64,000 bases of DNA. It comes from Burkholderia cenocepacia (GTDB lineage Bacteria; Pseudomonadota; Gammaproteobacteria; Burkholderiales; Burkholderiaceae). The stretch lies in the NCBI RefSeq assembly GCF_900446215.1, contig NZ_UAQZ01000002.1, positions 248,001 through 312,000 on the forward strand, in the 5' to 3' direction. Below, piece by piece: positions 41,910 to 51,400 of this stretch (positions within the stretch are counted from its first letter, which is position 1; the number at the start of each line of letters is the position of its first letter). The notes under the pieces are model-generated. The model saw only the letters and a list, made by a program, of their open reading frames with translations. It ran no database searches and was not told where the DNA came from. The position numbers and the translations under genes are program-made.

Positions 41910-43157
41910 TCAGTGCGCATCCGCCGATGGCGTGCTGTCGTGCCAGCGGCGCATCAGGCCGTTCGACGGGACGGTTTCGTCGAGCAGCTTGCGGGCCGTG
42001 TCGACGCCCGCCACCGGCAGGCCGGCCGGGTCGAGCAGGCCGATCTGCACGAGCACGCTCGCCTGGTCCCAGTAGATGTGCTCGTGATAGAGCTTGTCGC
42101 CGCGAAACTTGACGATCGCGACGAGCGGAATCTCGACGCGCTTGCCGGTCGGCGCGACGCCCGGCAGCATCCAGTCGATCTCGGTGGTGTGCGTGAAGCG
42201 GAACAGCAGCTCGTCGACGATCTGGCTCGCGCCGATCGTGCGCGAGATCGGCGTGATCGTCGTGTCGGGCGGATTCGCATGCACGAAGTGATGCGTGTAG
42301 AAGCGCTTGAGCTCGTCGTGGCCGACGCCGCCCGTCAGCGTCGGAATATGGTTGACGTACGGCTCGGCGACCATCGTGGCCATCGTCGCGTCGACGTTGC
42401 GCGTGTCGAACTCGTGCTTCAGGTGCGTTTCCCACAGCGCGGACAGGTCGTAGCGCGGGCCGAGCGCGGCGCGGAACGCGGCGATCGCGCGCTGGTGGGC
42501 CATGACCGCGGCGGCCTTGTCGAAATGATCGCCGCCGGCGCGGGCGAATGCATGATCGACGCCGGGGTAGACGTAGACTTCGACGCCGTCGCGGCCCGCC
42601 AGCGCAGCCGCGATGCGCTGCTGCGCGTCGGGCGGGCAGAAGCGGTCCAGCTCCGCGATCTGCAGCACCAGCCGCCCGTGCAGGTGCGCGGCTTCGTCCA
42701 GCGCGTGCTCGATGCCCACGCCGTAGTAGCTGACCGCCGCGGCCACGTCCGGCAGCCGGCACGCGGCGAGATACGCGAGCTTGCCGCCGAGGCAGTAGCC
42801 GAGCACGCCGGCCTCACCCGTGCATTCCGGCCGGCGGCGGAGCACGGCCAGCGCGGCGCCGATGTCCTCGACGCCCTTGTTTTCGTCGTATTCGCGGTAA
42901 AGGGCCATCGCGCGCTCGAAATCGGCCGCCGTATCATCGAGCTCGATGCCCGGGGCCTGGCGCCAGAACAGGTCCGGCACGAGCACCGTATAGCCTTCCT
43001 CGGCGTAATAGTCGGCCACGTCGCGCATCGTCGCGTTCGCGCCGAAGATCTCGTGACAGAGCACGATGCCCGGCCCGGTGCCGCCGGCCGGCGTGCTCAG
43101 GTACGCGCGGAACGCGCCGCCGTCCGGCGATGGAATCTCGATGTGACGTCCGTTCAT
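41910..43157 (-). CDS. Dienelactone hydrolase fused to a SnoaL-like domain
   Basis: A 415-residue two-domain protein. Residues 1-235 are a dienelactone hydrolase with the catalytic triad Cys122 (LGYCLGGK), Asp171 and His202 (GVDHAFAR), plus the conserved Glu36 (CHEIFG), the same spacing as in the Pseudomonas enzyme. Residues 240-400 read like a SnoaL/NTF2-like domain (THLKHEFDTRNVDATMATM, then HTTEIDWMLPGVAP), found in polyketide cyclases, isomerases and hydratases. GGAGGG precedes ATG 43157; an ATG 12 nt earlier overlaps that site. It is first in the operon and divergent from the AraC gene. Lactone hydrolysis plus isomerisation of the product is a reasonable inference. Confidence 0.82.
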   Translation of the reverse strand: MNGRHIEIPSPDGGAFRAYLSTPAGGTGPGIVLCHEIFGANATMRDVADYYAEEGYTVLVPDLFWRQAPGIELDDTAADFERAMALYREYDENKGVEDIGAALAVLRRRPECTGEAGVLGYCLGGKLAYLAACRLPDVAAAVSYYGVGIEHALDEAAHLHGRLVLQIAELDRFCPPDAQQRIAAALAGRDGVEVYVYPGVDHAFARAGGDHFDKAAAVMAHQRAIAAFRAALGPRYDLSALWETHLKHEFDTRNVDATMATMVAEPYVNHIPTLTGGVGHDELKRFYTHHFVHANPPDTTITPISRTIGASQIVDELLFRFTHTTEIDWMLPGVAPTGKRVEIPLVAIVKFRGDKLYHEHIYWDQASVLVQIGLLDPAGLPVAGVDTARKLLDETVPSNGLMRRWHDSTPSADAH

Positions 43158-43404
43158 GGGTCCCTCCATGCGGTTGGTTTCGGTGACGGCCCAGTATTGG
43201 CGGCCGAAATGGGCGTTTCTATCCGCTTTCTTCGGCCGGTATCCGCGAATTCCGGAAACCTGCGGCAGCGGCTGCCACAGGCCGGCGGGCCGGGGCCGAG
43301 TGCGGGTATGTGCGGATGCGGAAGGCCCGCACAGTTTTCTACGATGCGCGAACGGTCTGCTTCTTGCGTGGCTTGCGCGGGACTTGCGTGTTTCGTAGGA
43401 CGGA

Positions 43405-43434
43405 CTGTCCGGATACTCCGGACGCTGTCCGGAT
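43405..43434. promoter_or_regulatory. Direct repeats in the AraC/operon divergent region
   Basis: CTGTCCGGAT occurs at 43405-43414 and again at 43425-43434, exactly 20 bp apart, with a third TCCGGA between them (43417-43422). Two-turn spacing of direct repeats is the common layout of AraC-family operators. It lies 74 bp before the AraC start in the 350-bp gap 43158-43507, which contains no gene and should hold both divergent promoters. Confidence 0.45.
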
Positions 43435-43507
43435 CGTGCGACGGATTCCCCGATAGCGGGAATGCATGCACGGCGCGAGTGCGATCGAGCACGACGGGAG
43501 AACTTCG

Positions 43508-44533
43508 ATGGCGCAATTTTTCGAAACCGGCTGGCTGGCCGATGCCGCCTGTTTCAATCACGACACGCTGCTGCTGCAGTCGAACGACGTCGACGAGGTG
43601 CGCGCACGCGTGGCCGATGTGTTCAAGCCGCACCGGCTCACGCCGACCGGCGAATCGCGCGCGCTGCACAGCTGCATGCACCATGCGCGCTGGGGCAACC
43701 TGTCGTTGAACCTGCTCGATTACGGTGGCGGCGTCAGCATCGAGCCGGGGCCGCTCGAACATTTCTTCCTGCTGCAGATTCCGCTGCGCGGCGACGCCGA
43801 GATCGAATGCGGCGCGACGCGCTTCGTGTCGTCACCGGGCACCGCGTCACTGCTTTCGCCGACGCTGCCGTTGAAGATGCGCTGGGGCGACGCGTGCCCG
43901 CAAGTAATCCTGCGCATCGAGCGCGAAGTGATGGAGCATCACGCGCAGCGGCATTTCGGCGACGACCGGCGTGCGAGCGTCGAATTCGAACCGGAATTCA
44001 GCCTGTCGTCGCCGCAGGGCGCCTGTCTCGCGCAACTACTGCCGGTGCTCGCCGGCGCGATCGCGACGGACGCGCATCCGTTGCGCCATCCGCTCGCGTT
44101 CGAGCAGCTCGAATCGACGCTGCTCAACCTGCTGCTGCACGGCCACCCGAACAGCGCACGCGACGGTGCGCGGCCTCGGCCGACCGCGCTCGCGCCGTTC
44201 TATGTGCGACGCGTCGAGGAATACATTCGCGCGCATCTCGACGAGCCGCTGACGATCGAACGGCTCGCCGATCTCGCCGGCGTCAGCCCTAGCACGCTGT
44301 TCGCCGGCTTTCGCAATCGCCACGGAATCACGCCGATGGGCTTCGTGCGGCAGTTGCGGCTGCAACATGTCCGCGAGGAACTGCTGGCCGACGACACGCC
44401 GGGGCTCGCGTCGGTCACCGATATCGCGCTGAAATGGGGTTTCGCGCACCTCGGGCGCTTCGCGATCGAGTACAAGCGGGTGTTCGGCGAATCGCCGTCG
44501 GCGACGCTCAGGATGCGGCGCGTGCGGGGGTGA
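43508..44533 (+). CDS. AraC/XylS-family transcriptional regulator
   Basis: A 341-residue regulator. The N-terminal two thirds is an AraC_binding_2-like sensor domain with LLQIPLRGDAEIECGATRFV and SSPGTASLLSPT, typical of XylS/AlkR/FeaR-type proteins. The C-terminal double helix-turn-helix runs from about residue 235 to the end: YIRAHLDEPLTIERLADLAG, then SPSTLFAGFRNRHGITPMGF, then IALKWGFAHLGRFAIEYKRV. GGGAGA precedes ATG 43508. It is divergent from the StyA-like operon and likely activates it when the substrate is present. A hairpin and a heptamer array follow. Confidence 0.88.
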   Translation: MAQFFETGWLADAACFNHDTLLLQSNDVDEVRARVADVFKPHRLTPTGESRALHSCMHHARWGNLSLNLLDYGGGVSIEPGPLEHFFLLQIPLRGDAEIECGATRFVSSPGTASLLSPTLPLKMRWGDACPQVILRIEREVMEHHAQRHFGDDRRASVEFEPEFSLSSPQGACLAQLLPVLAGAIATDAHPLRHPLAFEQLESTLLNLLLHGHPNSARDGARPRPTALAPFYVRRVEEYIRAHLDEPLTIERLADLAGVSPSTLFAGFRNRHGITPMGFVRQLRLQHVREELLADDTPGLASVTDIALKWGFAHLGRFAIEYKRVFGESPSATLRMRRVRG

Positions 44534-44538
44534 ACGCG

Positions 44539-44562
44539 ACGGCGGGCGCGCTGTCCCGCCGT
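44539..44562 (+). terminator. Hairpin after the AraC gene
   Basis: ACGGCGGG (44539-44546) and CCCGCCGT (44555-44562) form a perfect 8-bp stem, 5 nt past the stop. The heptanucleotide array begins at the very next base. Confidence 0.5.
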
Positions 44563-44670
44563 GGCTAAGGGCTAAGGGCTAAGGGCTAAGGGCTAAGGGC
44601 TAGGGGCTAAGGGCTAAGGGCTAAGGGCTAAGGGCTAAGGGCTAAGGGCTAAGGGCTAAGGGCTAAGGGC
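44563..44670. repeat. Heptanucleotide tandem array (GGCTAAG)n
   Basis: About 15 uninterrupted copies of the 7-nt unit GGCTAAG, 108 bp in all, with one variant unit (TAGG instead of TAAG) near 44602. It lies between converging genes and between two terminator-like hairpins, so it is probably not transcribed strongly or translated. The 7-nt period is not a multiple of three and would be prone to slippage. It contains stop codons in frames that include TAA or TAG. Confidence 0.97.
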
Positions 44671-44673
44671 AAT

Positions 44674-44712
44674 GCGGCCGGCGGCCCGGCGGGGTGCGCC
44701 GGGCGCGGCCGC
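44674..44712 (-). terminator. Compound hairpin after the molybdenum hydroxylase operon
   Basis: Outer arms GCGGCCG (44674-44680) and CGGCCGC (44706-44712) enclose CCCGGCG (44685-44691) and CGCCGGG (44697-44703) with a GGGTG loop. It lies 17 nt beyond the stop of the minus-strand gene and has no T-run. Confidence 0.45.
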
Positions 44713-44729
44713 TTGCCGGAACGTCTACG

Positions 44730-47222
44730 TCACACCGTGCCTTTCTTCAGATCCTCGATACACGGAATGCCCGCGCGCCGTTTCGGCCGCAGGAATTTCG
44801 GCACCGTGGGCGCCTGGCCGACGCCCGCGTGGCTTTGATCGGCCTTGGGCTTCAACGCGGCCGGCTTGACCTTGTGCGGCAACCGGCAGCCGCCGGCCGG
44901 CAGGTCGCCGTACGGATCCTCGTCGGCCGCCGCCGCGGGGGCCGCCGGCATCGCGGGCGCGGCCGCCGCGACCAGCATCGGCGCGAACGGCAACGCATGC
45001 ACCCGCTCGCCGGTCAGCACGAACGCCCCGTTGGCCACCGCCGGCGCGATCGGCGGCACGCCGGCGTCGCTCAGCCCGGTCGGCTGAGCGTCCGACGGAA
45101 CGAAGAAGACATCCACCGGCGGCGCTTCCTGCATGCGTATCGGCGAATAGTCGGCGAACCCGGCGTTGCGGACCGCGCCATGGTCGACGTCGATCGCGAA
45201 GCCCGGCTTCGTCGTCGCGAGACCGAACAGCGCGCCGCCCTGGATCTGCGCTTCCGCACCGGTCGGGTTGACGATGCGCCCCGCATACACGCCGGCCGTC
45301 ACGCGATGCACGTGCGGTTGTTGCGCTTCGATCGACACTTCCGTCACGTACGCGACGACCGAGCCGGCCGTTTCGTGCATCGCGACCCCCCACGCGTGCC
45401 CGGCCGGCAGCGTGCGGATGCCGTAGCCGGACTTGTCGACGGCCAGCGCGAGCGCCTGGCGATGCGCGGTGTGCTCGGGGCCGGCCAGCCGCGCCATCCG
45501 GTACGCGACCGGATCCTGCCGCGCCGAGTGCGCGAGCTCGTCGACCAGCGTTTCCATCACGAACGCCGTATGCGTGTTGCCGCCCGAGCGCCAGGTCTGG
45601 ACCGGCACGTCGGCGTCGGTCTGATGGACCGATACCTGCATCGGGAAGCCGTACGGGCTGTTCGCGACGCCTTCGGTCAGGTTGGGATCGGTGCCGCGCT
45701 TGAGCATCGTCGTGCGCTCGAGCGGCGAGCCCTTCAGCACCGACTGGCCGACGACCACATGCTGCCAGTCGCGCACCGCGCCGCTGCCGTCCACGCCGAT
45801 GTCGACGCGATGCAGCACCATCGGGCGGTAATAGCCGCCGCGCAGATCGTCCTCGCGCGTCCAGATCGTCTTGACCGGGCCGAGATGGCCGGCCGCGAGG
45901 TACGCGGCGGACACGTGGGCGGCTTCGACCACGTAGTCCGACGTCGGCGTCGAGCGCCGGCCATAGTCGCCGCCCGACGTCAGCGTGAAGATCTGGACTT
46001 TCTCCGGCGCGACGCCGAGCGCCTTCGCGACCGCCGCGCGGTCGCTCGTCTGCAGCGACGAGCCGCCCCAGATCTTGATCCCGCACGCACAGTTGGCGGG
46101 ACCGACGTCCACCGTGCAACTGAGCGGCTCCATCGCCGCATGCGCGAGATACGGAAATTCGTAATCCTTCCGAATGCGCGCGGCCGCCGGCGGCGCGCTG
46201 CCCGCGTCGGTCGTGCGCACCACGGTGCCCGGCGTGCCGGCGAGCTGCTTGTACGCCTGCATCTGTTCGGATGACGTGACGGTCGAGCCGGCGTCCTTCC
46301 ACGTGATCTTCAGCGCATCGCGGCCGAGCTTGGCCGGCCAGTAGCCGTTCGCGATCACGGCCACGCCGGTGCCGCCGCGATCGGTCGGAATCTCGACGAC
46401 CTCGACCACGCCCTTGACGGCGCGGGCCGCGGCCGCGTCGTAGCTCGCGACCTTGCCGCCGAAGCGCGGCGGGCGCGCGACCACGGCCACCATCGTGTCC
46501 GGCAGACGCCAATCCATCCCGTACTTGAGCGTGCCGTCGAGCATCCCGCGCGCGTCGATGCGCGGCGTCGGCTTGCCGATGATGCGGAACTGGTCCGGCG
46601 ACTTCAACGACACCCGCTGCGGTACCGGCATCGCCATCGCGGCCGGTGCGAGTTCGCCGTAGGTCGCGCGGTAGTTGCCGGACGTCACGACACCGTTCGC
46701 CGTCCGGCAGGTGGCGGGATCGACGTTCCAGCGCTGCGCGGCCGCGGCGACGAGCATCGCGCGAGCGGAGGCGCCGAGTTCGCGGTACTGCGCGAACGAG
46801 TGATTGACCGACGTCGAGCCGGCCGTCATCTGGATACCCGTCACCGGGTCCTTGTACGGCTCGCCCGCCGGCGCGAGCACGGTGCGCACGTTGCGCCAGT
46901 CGGCATCGAGTTCGTCGGCCAGCGCCATCGGCAGCGCGGTGCTGACGCCCTGGCCGGACTCGGTGCGGTTGACGGCAACGGTCACGGTGTTGTCCGGCGC
47001 AATGATCAGGAATGCTTGAGGTGGCGAAGGCTGAACGGTTCTGCCGGCTTCGGCCCGCGCCCGCGTCGGCGCGATGCCGAGCGCGAGGCAGCCGCTCGCC
47101 GCCATCGTCAGCTTCAGGAAGCCGCGCCGGCCGGGCATCGGAGCATCGGCTCCGGTGACGGAGGATGCATCGCGGTGGGGGGCGTCGGCGCTTGCCGGAC
47201 GCCCGAAAGTGCGGATACGCAT
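44730..47222 (-). CDS. Molybdenum hydroxylase large subunit (isoquinoline 1-oxidoreductase/aldehyde oxidase-like, IorB type)
   Basis: An 830-residue molybdopterin-binding subunit. A twin-arginine signal (GRRGFLKLTMAASG, Arg32-Arg33) marks export of the folded complex to the periplasm. Mo-cofactor regions are visible as VNRTESGQGVSTALPMALAD near residue 85 and YLAHAAMEPLSCTVDVG near residue 355. The position where family members usually have the catalytic Glu (GxGEPGxPP) reads GLSDAGVPP, with Asp719. A charged C-terminal extension of about 60 residues follows the end of the family fold. GGGAGA precedes ATG 47222. It follows the 2Fe-2S subunit gene after 21 nt. No cytochrome subunit gene is adjacent. 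The substrate, an aldehyde or N-heterocycle, is unknown. Confidence 0.85.
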   Translation of the reverse strand: MRIRTFGRPASADAPHRDASSVTGADAPMPGRRGFLKLTMAASGCLALGIAPTRARAEAGRTVQPSPPQAFLIIAPDNTVTVAVNRTESGQGVSTALPMALADELDADWRNVRTVLAPAGEPYKDPVTGIQMTAGSTSVNHSFAQYRELGASARAMLVAAAAQRWNVDPATCRTANGVVTSGNYRATYGELAPAAMAMPVPQRVSLKSPDQFRIIGKPTPRIDARGMLDGTLKYGMDWRLPDTMVAVVARPPRFGGKVASYDAAAARAVKGVVEVVEIPTDRGGTGVAVIANGYWPAKLGRDALKITWKDAGSTVTSSEQMQAYKQLAGTPGTVVRTTDAGSAPPAAARIRKDYEFPYLAHAAMEPLSCTVDVGPANCACGIKIWGGSSLQTSDRAAVAKALGVAPEKVQIFTLTSGGDYGRRSTPTSDYVVEAAHVSAAYLAAGHLGPVKTIWTREDDLRGGYYRPMVLHRVDIGVDGSGAVRDWQHVVVGQSVLKGSPLERTTMLKRGTDPNLTEGVANSPYGFPMQVSVHQTDADVPVQTWRSGGNTHTAFVMETLVDELAHSARQDPVAYRMARLAGPEHTAHRQALALAVDKSGYGIRTLPAGHAWGVAMHETAGSVVAYVTEVSIEAQQPHVHRVTAGVYAGRIVNPTGAEAQIQGGALFGLATTKPGFAIDVDHGAVRNAGFADYSPIRMQEAPPVDVFFVPSDAQPTGLSDAGVPPIAPAVANGAFVLTGERVHALPFAPMLVAAAAPAMPAAPAAAADEDPYGDLPAGGCRLPHKVKPAALKPKADQSHAGVGQAPTVPKFLRPKRRAGIPCIEDLKKGTV

Positions 47223-47243
47223 GGTCAAAGTCTCCCGGCAGGC

Positions 47244-47702
47244 TCAGGCAAGCGCGCGAGCCGCATCGTGAATCGCGGCACGGATGCGCTGGTAAGTCGC
47301 GCAACGGCACAGGTTGCCGGCCATCGCACGGTCGATGTCGGCGTCGGTCGGCGCCTTGTTGCCGCGTAGCAGGCCGGCCGCGCTCATCATCTGGCCGCTC
47401 TGGCAGTAGCCGCATTGCGCGACGTCGTGCCGGAGCCACGCGTCGAGGACGGCCTTGCCGACCGCATCGTCGGCGAGATGTTCGGACGTCGTGATGCGCG
47501 CATTCCCGACCGCCGACAGCGCCAGCGTGCAGCTTCGGGCCGGGCGGCCGTCGACATGCACGGTGCAGGCGCCGCAGTCGCCGGTGCCGCATCCGAACTT
47601 GGTGCTGGTCAACCCGAGGTTGTCGCGCAGCACCCAGAGCACCGGCGTCGACGGATCGGCGTCGATCTCGGCCGGCCGGTCGTTGATATTCAACGTCACC
47701 AT
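47244..47702 (-). CDS. Molybdenum hydroxylase 2Fe-2S subunit (IorA type)
   Basis: A 152-residue iron-sulfur subunit. The plant-type cluster is bound by Cys38, Cys43, Cys46 and Cys58 (FGCGTGDCGACTVHVDG), and the second cluster by Cys97, Cys100, Cys132 and Cys134 (CGYCQSGQ and NLCRCATYQRI). It passes electrons from the Mo site to an external acceptor. It has no signal peptide and would be exported together with the twin-arginine large subunit. It is first in the operon and divergent from the autotransporter gene across 736 bp. Confidence 0.92.
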   Translation of the reverse strand: MVTLNINDRPAEIDADPSTPVLWVLRDNLGLTSTKFGCGTGDCGACTVHVDGRPARSCTLALSAVGNARITTSEHLADDAVGKAVLDAWLRHDVAQCGYCQSGQMMSAAGLLRGNKAPTDADIDRAMAGNLCRCATYQRIRAAIHDAARALA

Positions 47703-48438
47703 CGTGAAGTTCTCCCTTGGACACCTCGTTATCGCCCGCGGACCAAAAAGACAATGCGGCGGATCTGAATCAATTAAAGCAGATCCGGTAAAAAATCGGC
47801 ATCCGGGAATTTGAGTTTTTTGCCTTTCTTAATAATTTGCGTGATTAATTTAATAAGAATCGCTTTCATCCGGAATGAAAAGTAGTTAATGAAGATGAAA
47901 GAGTGTTGAGTTTTGCCAAAAAAATGTCGGCCCCATGGAAAACGTTTGCGAGTCGGGCCTATATTTGACTCGCGATCACTCCGGGAGACACGTGGATCGG
48001 ACGGCAGATACCGACCAAACGACAGGCGGGGCAAGGGACGCACGGTTGTCCGACGGCACCGGGCCGGCGTTTGATTGTCGGGCGGGAGGCCCCGTCGCTG
48101 CAGGATTTCGGCGTGGAGGCCTCGTTGGCCTGTATAGACAGAGGTGCGAGGAAAGCCGCTCGCCGGGGCAATGCCTCGGTTTGATGAAAAACAATCGTTT
48201 CTAATTAGTGGAAAATTTACCGGGTGACGAGGGGGGCTTAAAAGTAAAATATGCCGATTCAATAATTCTCGCCGATTGATTCTCGTTTGTTTTTAATTCG
48301 GCCATCCGCTTCGGACTGGTGACGGGACAGTGTTTTTCCAAAAAACATCGAATAGCGTATTCCGGTATTTACCTCCGGCATTTTGAATGCGGCGAGGAAT
48401 GCCCGGTGTCGTCGATTCTCTTATGGGAAGGTGTGATT
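47703..48438. other. AT-richer divergent region upstream of the giant autotransporter
   Basis: A 736-bp gene-free stretch, markedly poorer in GC than its flanks at 47760-47930 and 48180-48330, where promoters for both directions are expected. It holds two hairpins: an interrupted one at 48120-48151 (CCTCG/CGAGG outer arms, CTGT/ACAG inner arms) and a 7-bp one at 48163-48179 followed by TTTGAT. Together with the GC-rich block 47940-48180 these could be a structured leader or a small RNA. No consensus promoter could be assigned. Confidence 0.4.
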
Positions 48439-51400
48439 ATGCGTATGCGCATGGGCTCGAACAAAAAGCGCGCGGAAGCACGTCCGAAACTCCTCGTGCC
48501 GACCGGCATGCTGGTCGCGCTGGTCGGCGCCGGGATCGTTCCCGCCGATGCACTGGCCGCCTGCGTCGGAACCACGACCGTCAGTTGTACCGGAGCCACC
48601 ACCACCTATTCGAACGGCGCGAACAATCTCAACCTGACCGTCGGGTCCGGCGCGACCGTCTCCGTGGTGCCGCTGATCGGCGGCACCGCGCTGTCGCTGA
48701 CGGGCAGCGGCGTCACGCTGACCAACAACGGCAGGATCGACCCCGCGTTGTCCGGCTTGAGCCTCGTGTCGAACGGCACGGTCGTCGGCAATATCGCGTC
48801 GGCGAGCACGGTCAACGTCACGAACGCCAGCACGGGCGTGATGATGGGCTCGACGAGCTCGCTGCTCAACGGGCCCGCGCTGACGGTCTACAACGGTATC
48901 GGCGGCACGACGAACATCACGAACGCCGGCACGATCGGAACGACCGGCCTGCTCGGCTTCAGCGCGGGGCCCACCGCGCAGGTCGTGACCACGTCGGGCG
49001 GTGCACAGGTCAACTTCACCAACGCGAGCGGCGGCGCGATCAACGGTTCGGTGGTGCTCGCACCCAGCGGGACACCGGGCGCGGGGAACACGTTCACCAA
49101 CGCCGGCACCGTCACGGGCAACGTGTCGCTGGGCGCGGCGCTCGGCACGTCGAACACGTTCAATGCGCAGACCGGGTCGTCGGTCGGGCTCGGCGTCGAT
49201 GCCGGGCTGGGCGGCAACAACACGCTCAACCTGCAACTGAACCCGGCCGCCGGCAGCTCCGCGAGCGGCACCCTGGCGGTCGATACGTACGGCAATTTCA
49301 CGCATCTCGCGGTGCAGGGCGGGACGTGGAACATCACCGGCGCGTCGAGCGCGGCCGACGCGTCGCTTGCGGGCGGCACCGCGATCATCAACAACAGCGC
49401 GGGGCTGGGTCTCGGGACGATCGCGGCCGGCGGCGGCACGCTGGAAGCCGGCACGGCCGGTCTCAACCTGCTCAACAACGTGACGCTCGGCGCGGACCTG
49501 ACGGTGGATGGCGCGACAGGGCTCGCGTTGTCGGGCACGATCGCGGGCGGCGGTGCGCTGAAAGCGAGCGGCACCGGCACGCTGACGCTGAACGGCGCCA
49601 ATTCGTTCACGGGCGGAACGAACCTGACGGGCGGCGGCGGGCTCGTGGTCGGCACCGACACGGCGCTCGGCGGCGGCGCGCTGAACGTGTCGGGCGCGGG
49701 CGGCACGCTTGGCACGAGCGTCGGCGGCACGCTGCTCGGCAACGCGATCAATATCGATACCGGCGTCACGCTGGGCCTGAACGGCTCGGCCGGTCTCGGG
49801 CTGAGCGGCGCGATCGCCGGCAACGGCGGGCTGGCGCAAACCGGCCCGGGCATCACGACGCTGCTCGGCCCGAACACGTTCGCGGGCGGCACGACGCTGA
49901 GCGGCGGCGGGATCGTCGCCGGCACGGGCGCGGCGCTCGGCACGGGCGCGCTGCATGTGACCGGCACGGGCGGCTCGCTCGCGACGAACGCCGGCGGCAC
50001 GCTGCTCGGCAATGCGGTCAATCTCGATGCAGGCGCCACGCTCGGCCTGAACGGGGCGAACGGCCTGAGCCTCGGCGGCACGATCGCCGGTAACGGCGGC
50101 CTTGCGCAAAGCGGCACGGGCACGACGACGCTGCTCGGCGCGAACACGTTCTCGGGCGGCACGGCGCTGAGCGGCGGCGGGTTGATCGCCGGCAATGGCG
50201 CGGCGCTCGGCACAGGCGCGCTGAACGTATCCGGGACGGGCGGCACGCTCGCCACGAACGTCGGCGGCACCGTGCTCGGCAATGCGGTGAATCTTGGCGC
50301 GGGCGCGACGCTCGGCCTGAACGGCGCGGTCGACCTGAGCCTCGGCGGCGCGATCGGCGGGAGTGGCCAACTGGCGCAAACCGGTGCCGGCACGACCACG
50401 CTGCTCGGGACGAACACCTTCACGGGCGGCACGACGCTGAGCGGCGGCGGCCTCGTCGCCGGCAACGGCGCGGCGCTCGGCACGGGCGCGCTGAACGTAT
50501 CCGGCACAGGCGGCACGCTCGCGACGAACGTCGGCGGCACCGTGCTCGGCAATGTGGTCAACCTGGGCGCGGGCGCGACGCTCGGCCTGAACGGCGCAGC
50601 CGATCTCGGCCTGAGCGGCGCGATCTCGGGCGCGGGCGGCCTGGCGCTCGGCGGCACCGGCGCCACGACGCTGTCCGGCGCGAACACGTTCACGGGCGGC
50701 GCGAGCCTGACGGGCGGCGGCAGCCTGATCGTCGAAGGCGGCAGTGCGCTCGGTATCGGCGGCGCGTTGAACGTGAGCGGCCTCGGCGGTTCGCTAAGCG
50801 CGGATCTGGCCGCCGGCGCGGCACTCGCGAACGGCATCAACCTGAACGGCGCATCGCTGACGCTGAACGGCGCGAACGACCTCGGCCTGAGCGGCGCGAT
50901 CGGCGGCACCGGCGGTCTCGTGCTGAGCGGCACGGGGACGACGACGCTGTCCGGCGCGAACACCTTCGGCGGCGGCACGACGCTGAGCGCCGGCACGCTG
51001 CTCGCCGGCAGCAATACGGCGCTCGGCAGCGGCGCGCTGAACGTCGCCGGTACGGGCGGTGCGCTCGGCGCGAGCGTGAACGGCACCGCGCTGGGCAACG
51101 CGGTGAATCTCGGCGCAGGCGCGACGCTCGCGTTGACCGGCGCGAACGATCTGGGCCTGAACGGCGTGATCGCCGGGAGTGGCGGTCTCGCGCAAATCGG
51201 CTCGGGCATCACGACGTTGAGCGGCGCGAACACGTTCTCGGGCGGCACGACGCTGAGCGGCGGCGGACTCCTCGCCGGCAACGGCGCCGCACTGGGCACG
51301 GGAGCGTTGAACGTGACGGGCACGGGCGGCTCGCTCGGCACGACCGTCGGCGGCACCGTGCTCGGCAACGCGATCCAGCTCGGCGCGGGCGCGGCGCTGA

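Noticed and set aside
44563..44670. CRISPR array or telomere-like sequence
   Set aside because: The units are 7 nt with no spacers, so it is not CRISPR. The unit only resembles eukaryotic telomere repeats in containing TAAGGG.
48120..48180. Cyclic-di-GMP riboswitch in the autotransporter leader
   Set aside because: A GGGGCAATGCC hairpin and nearby AAAGCC recall parts of the class I motif, but the conserved core and tetraloop-receptor arrangement are not there.
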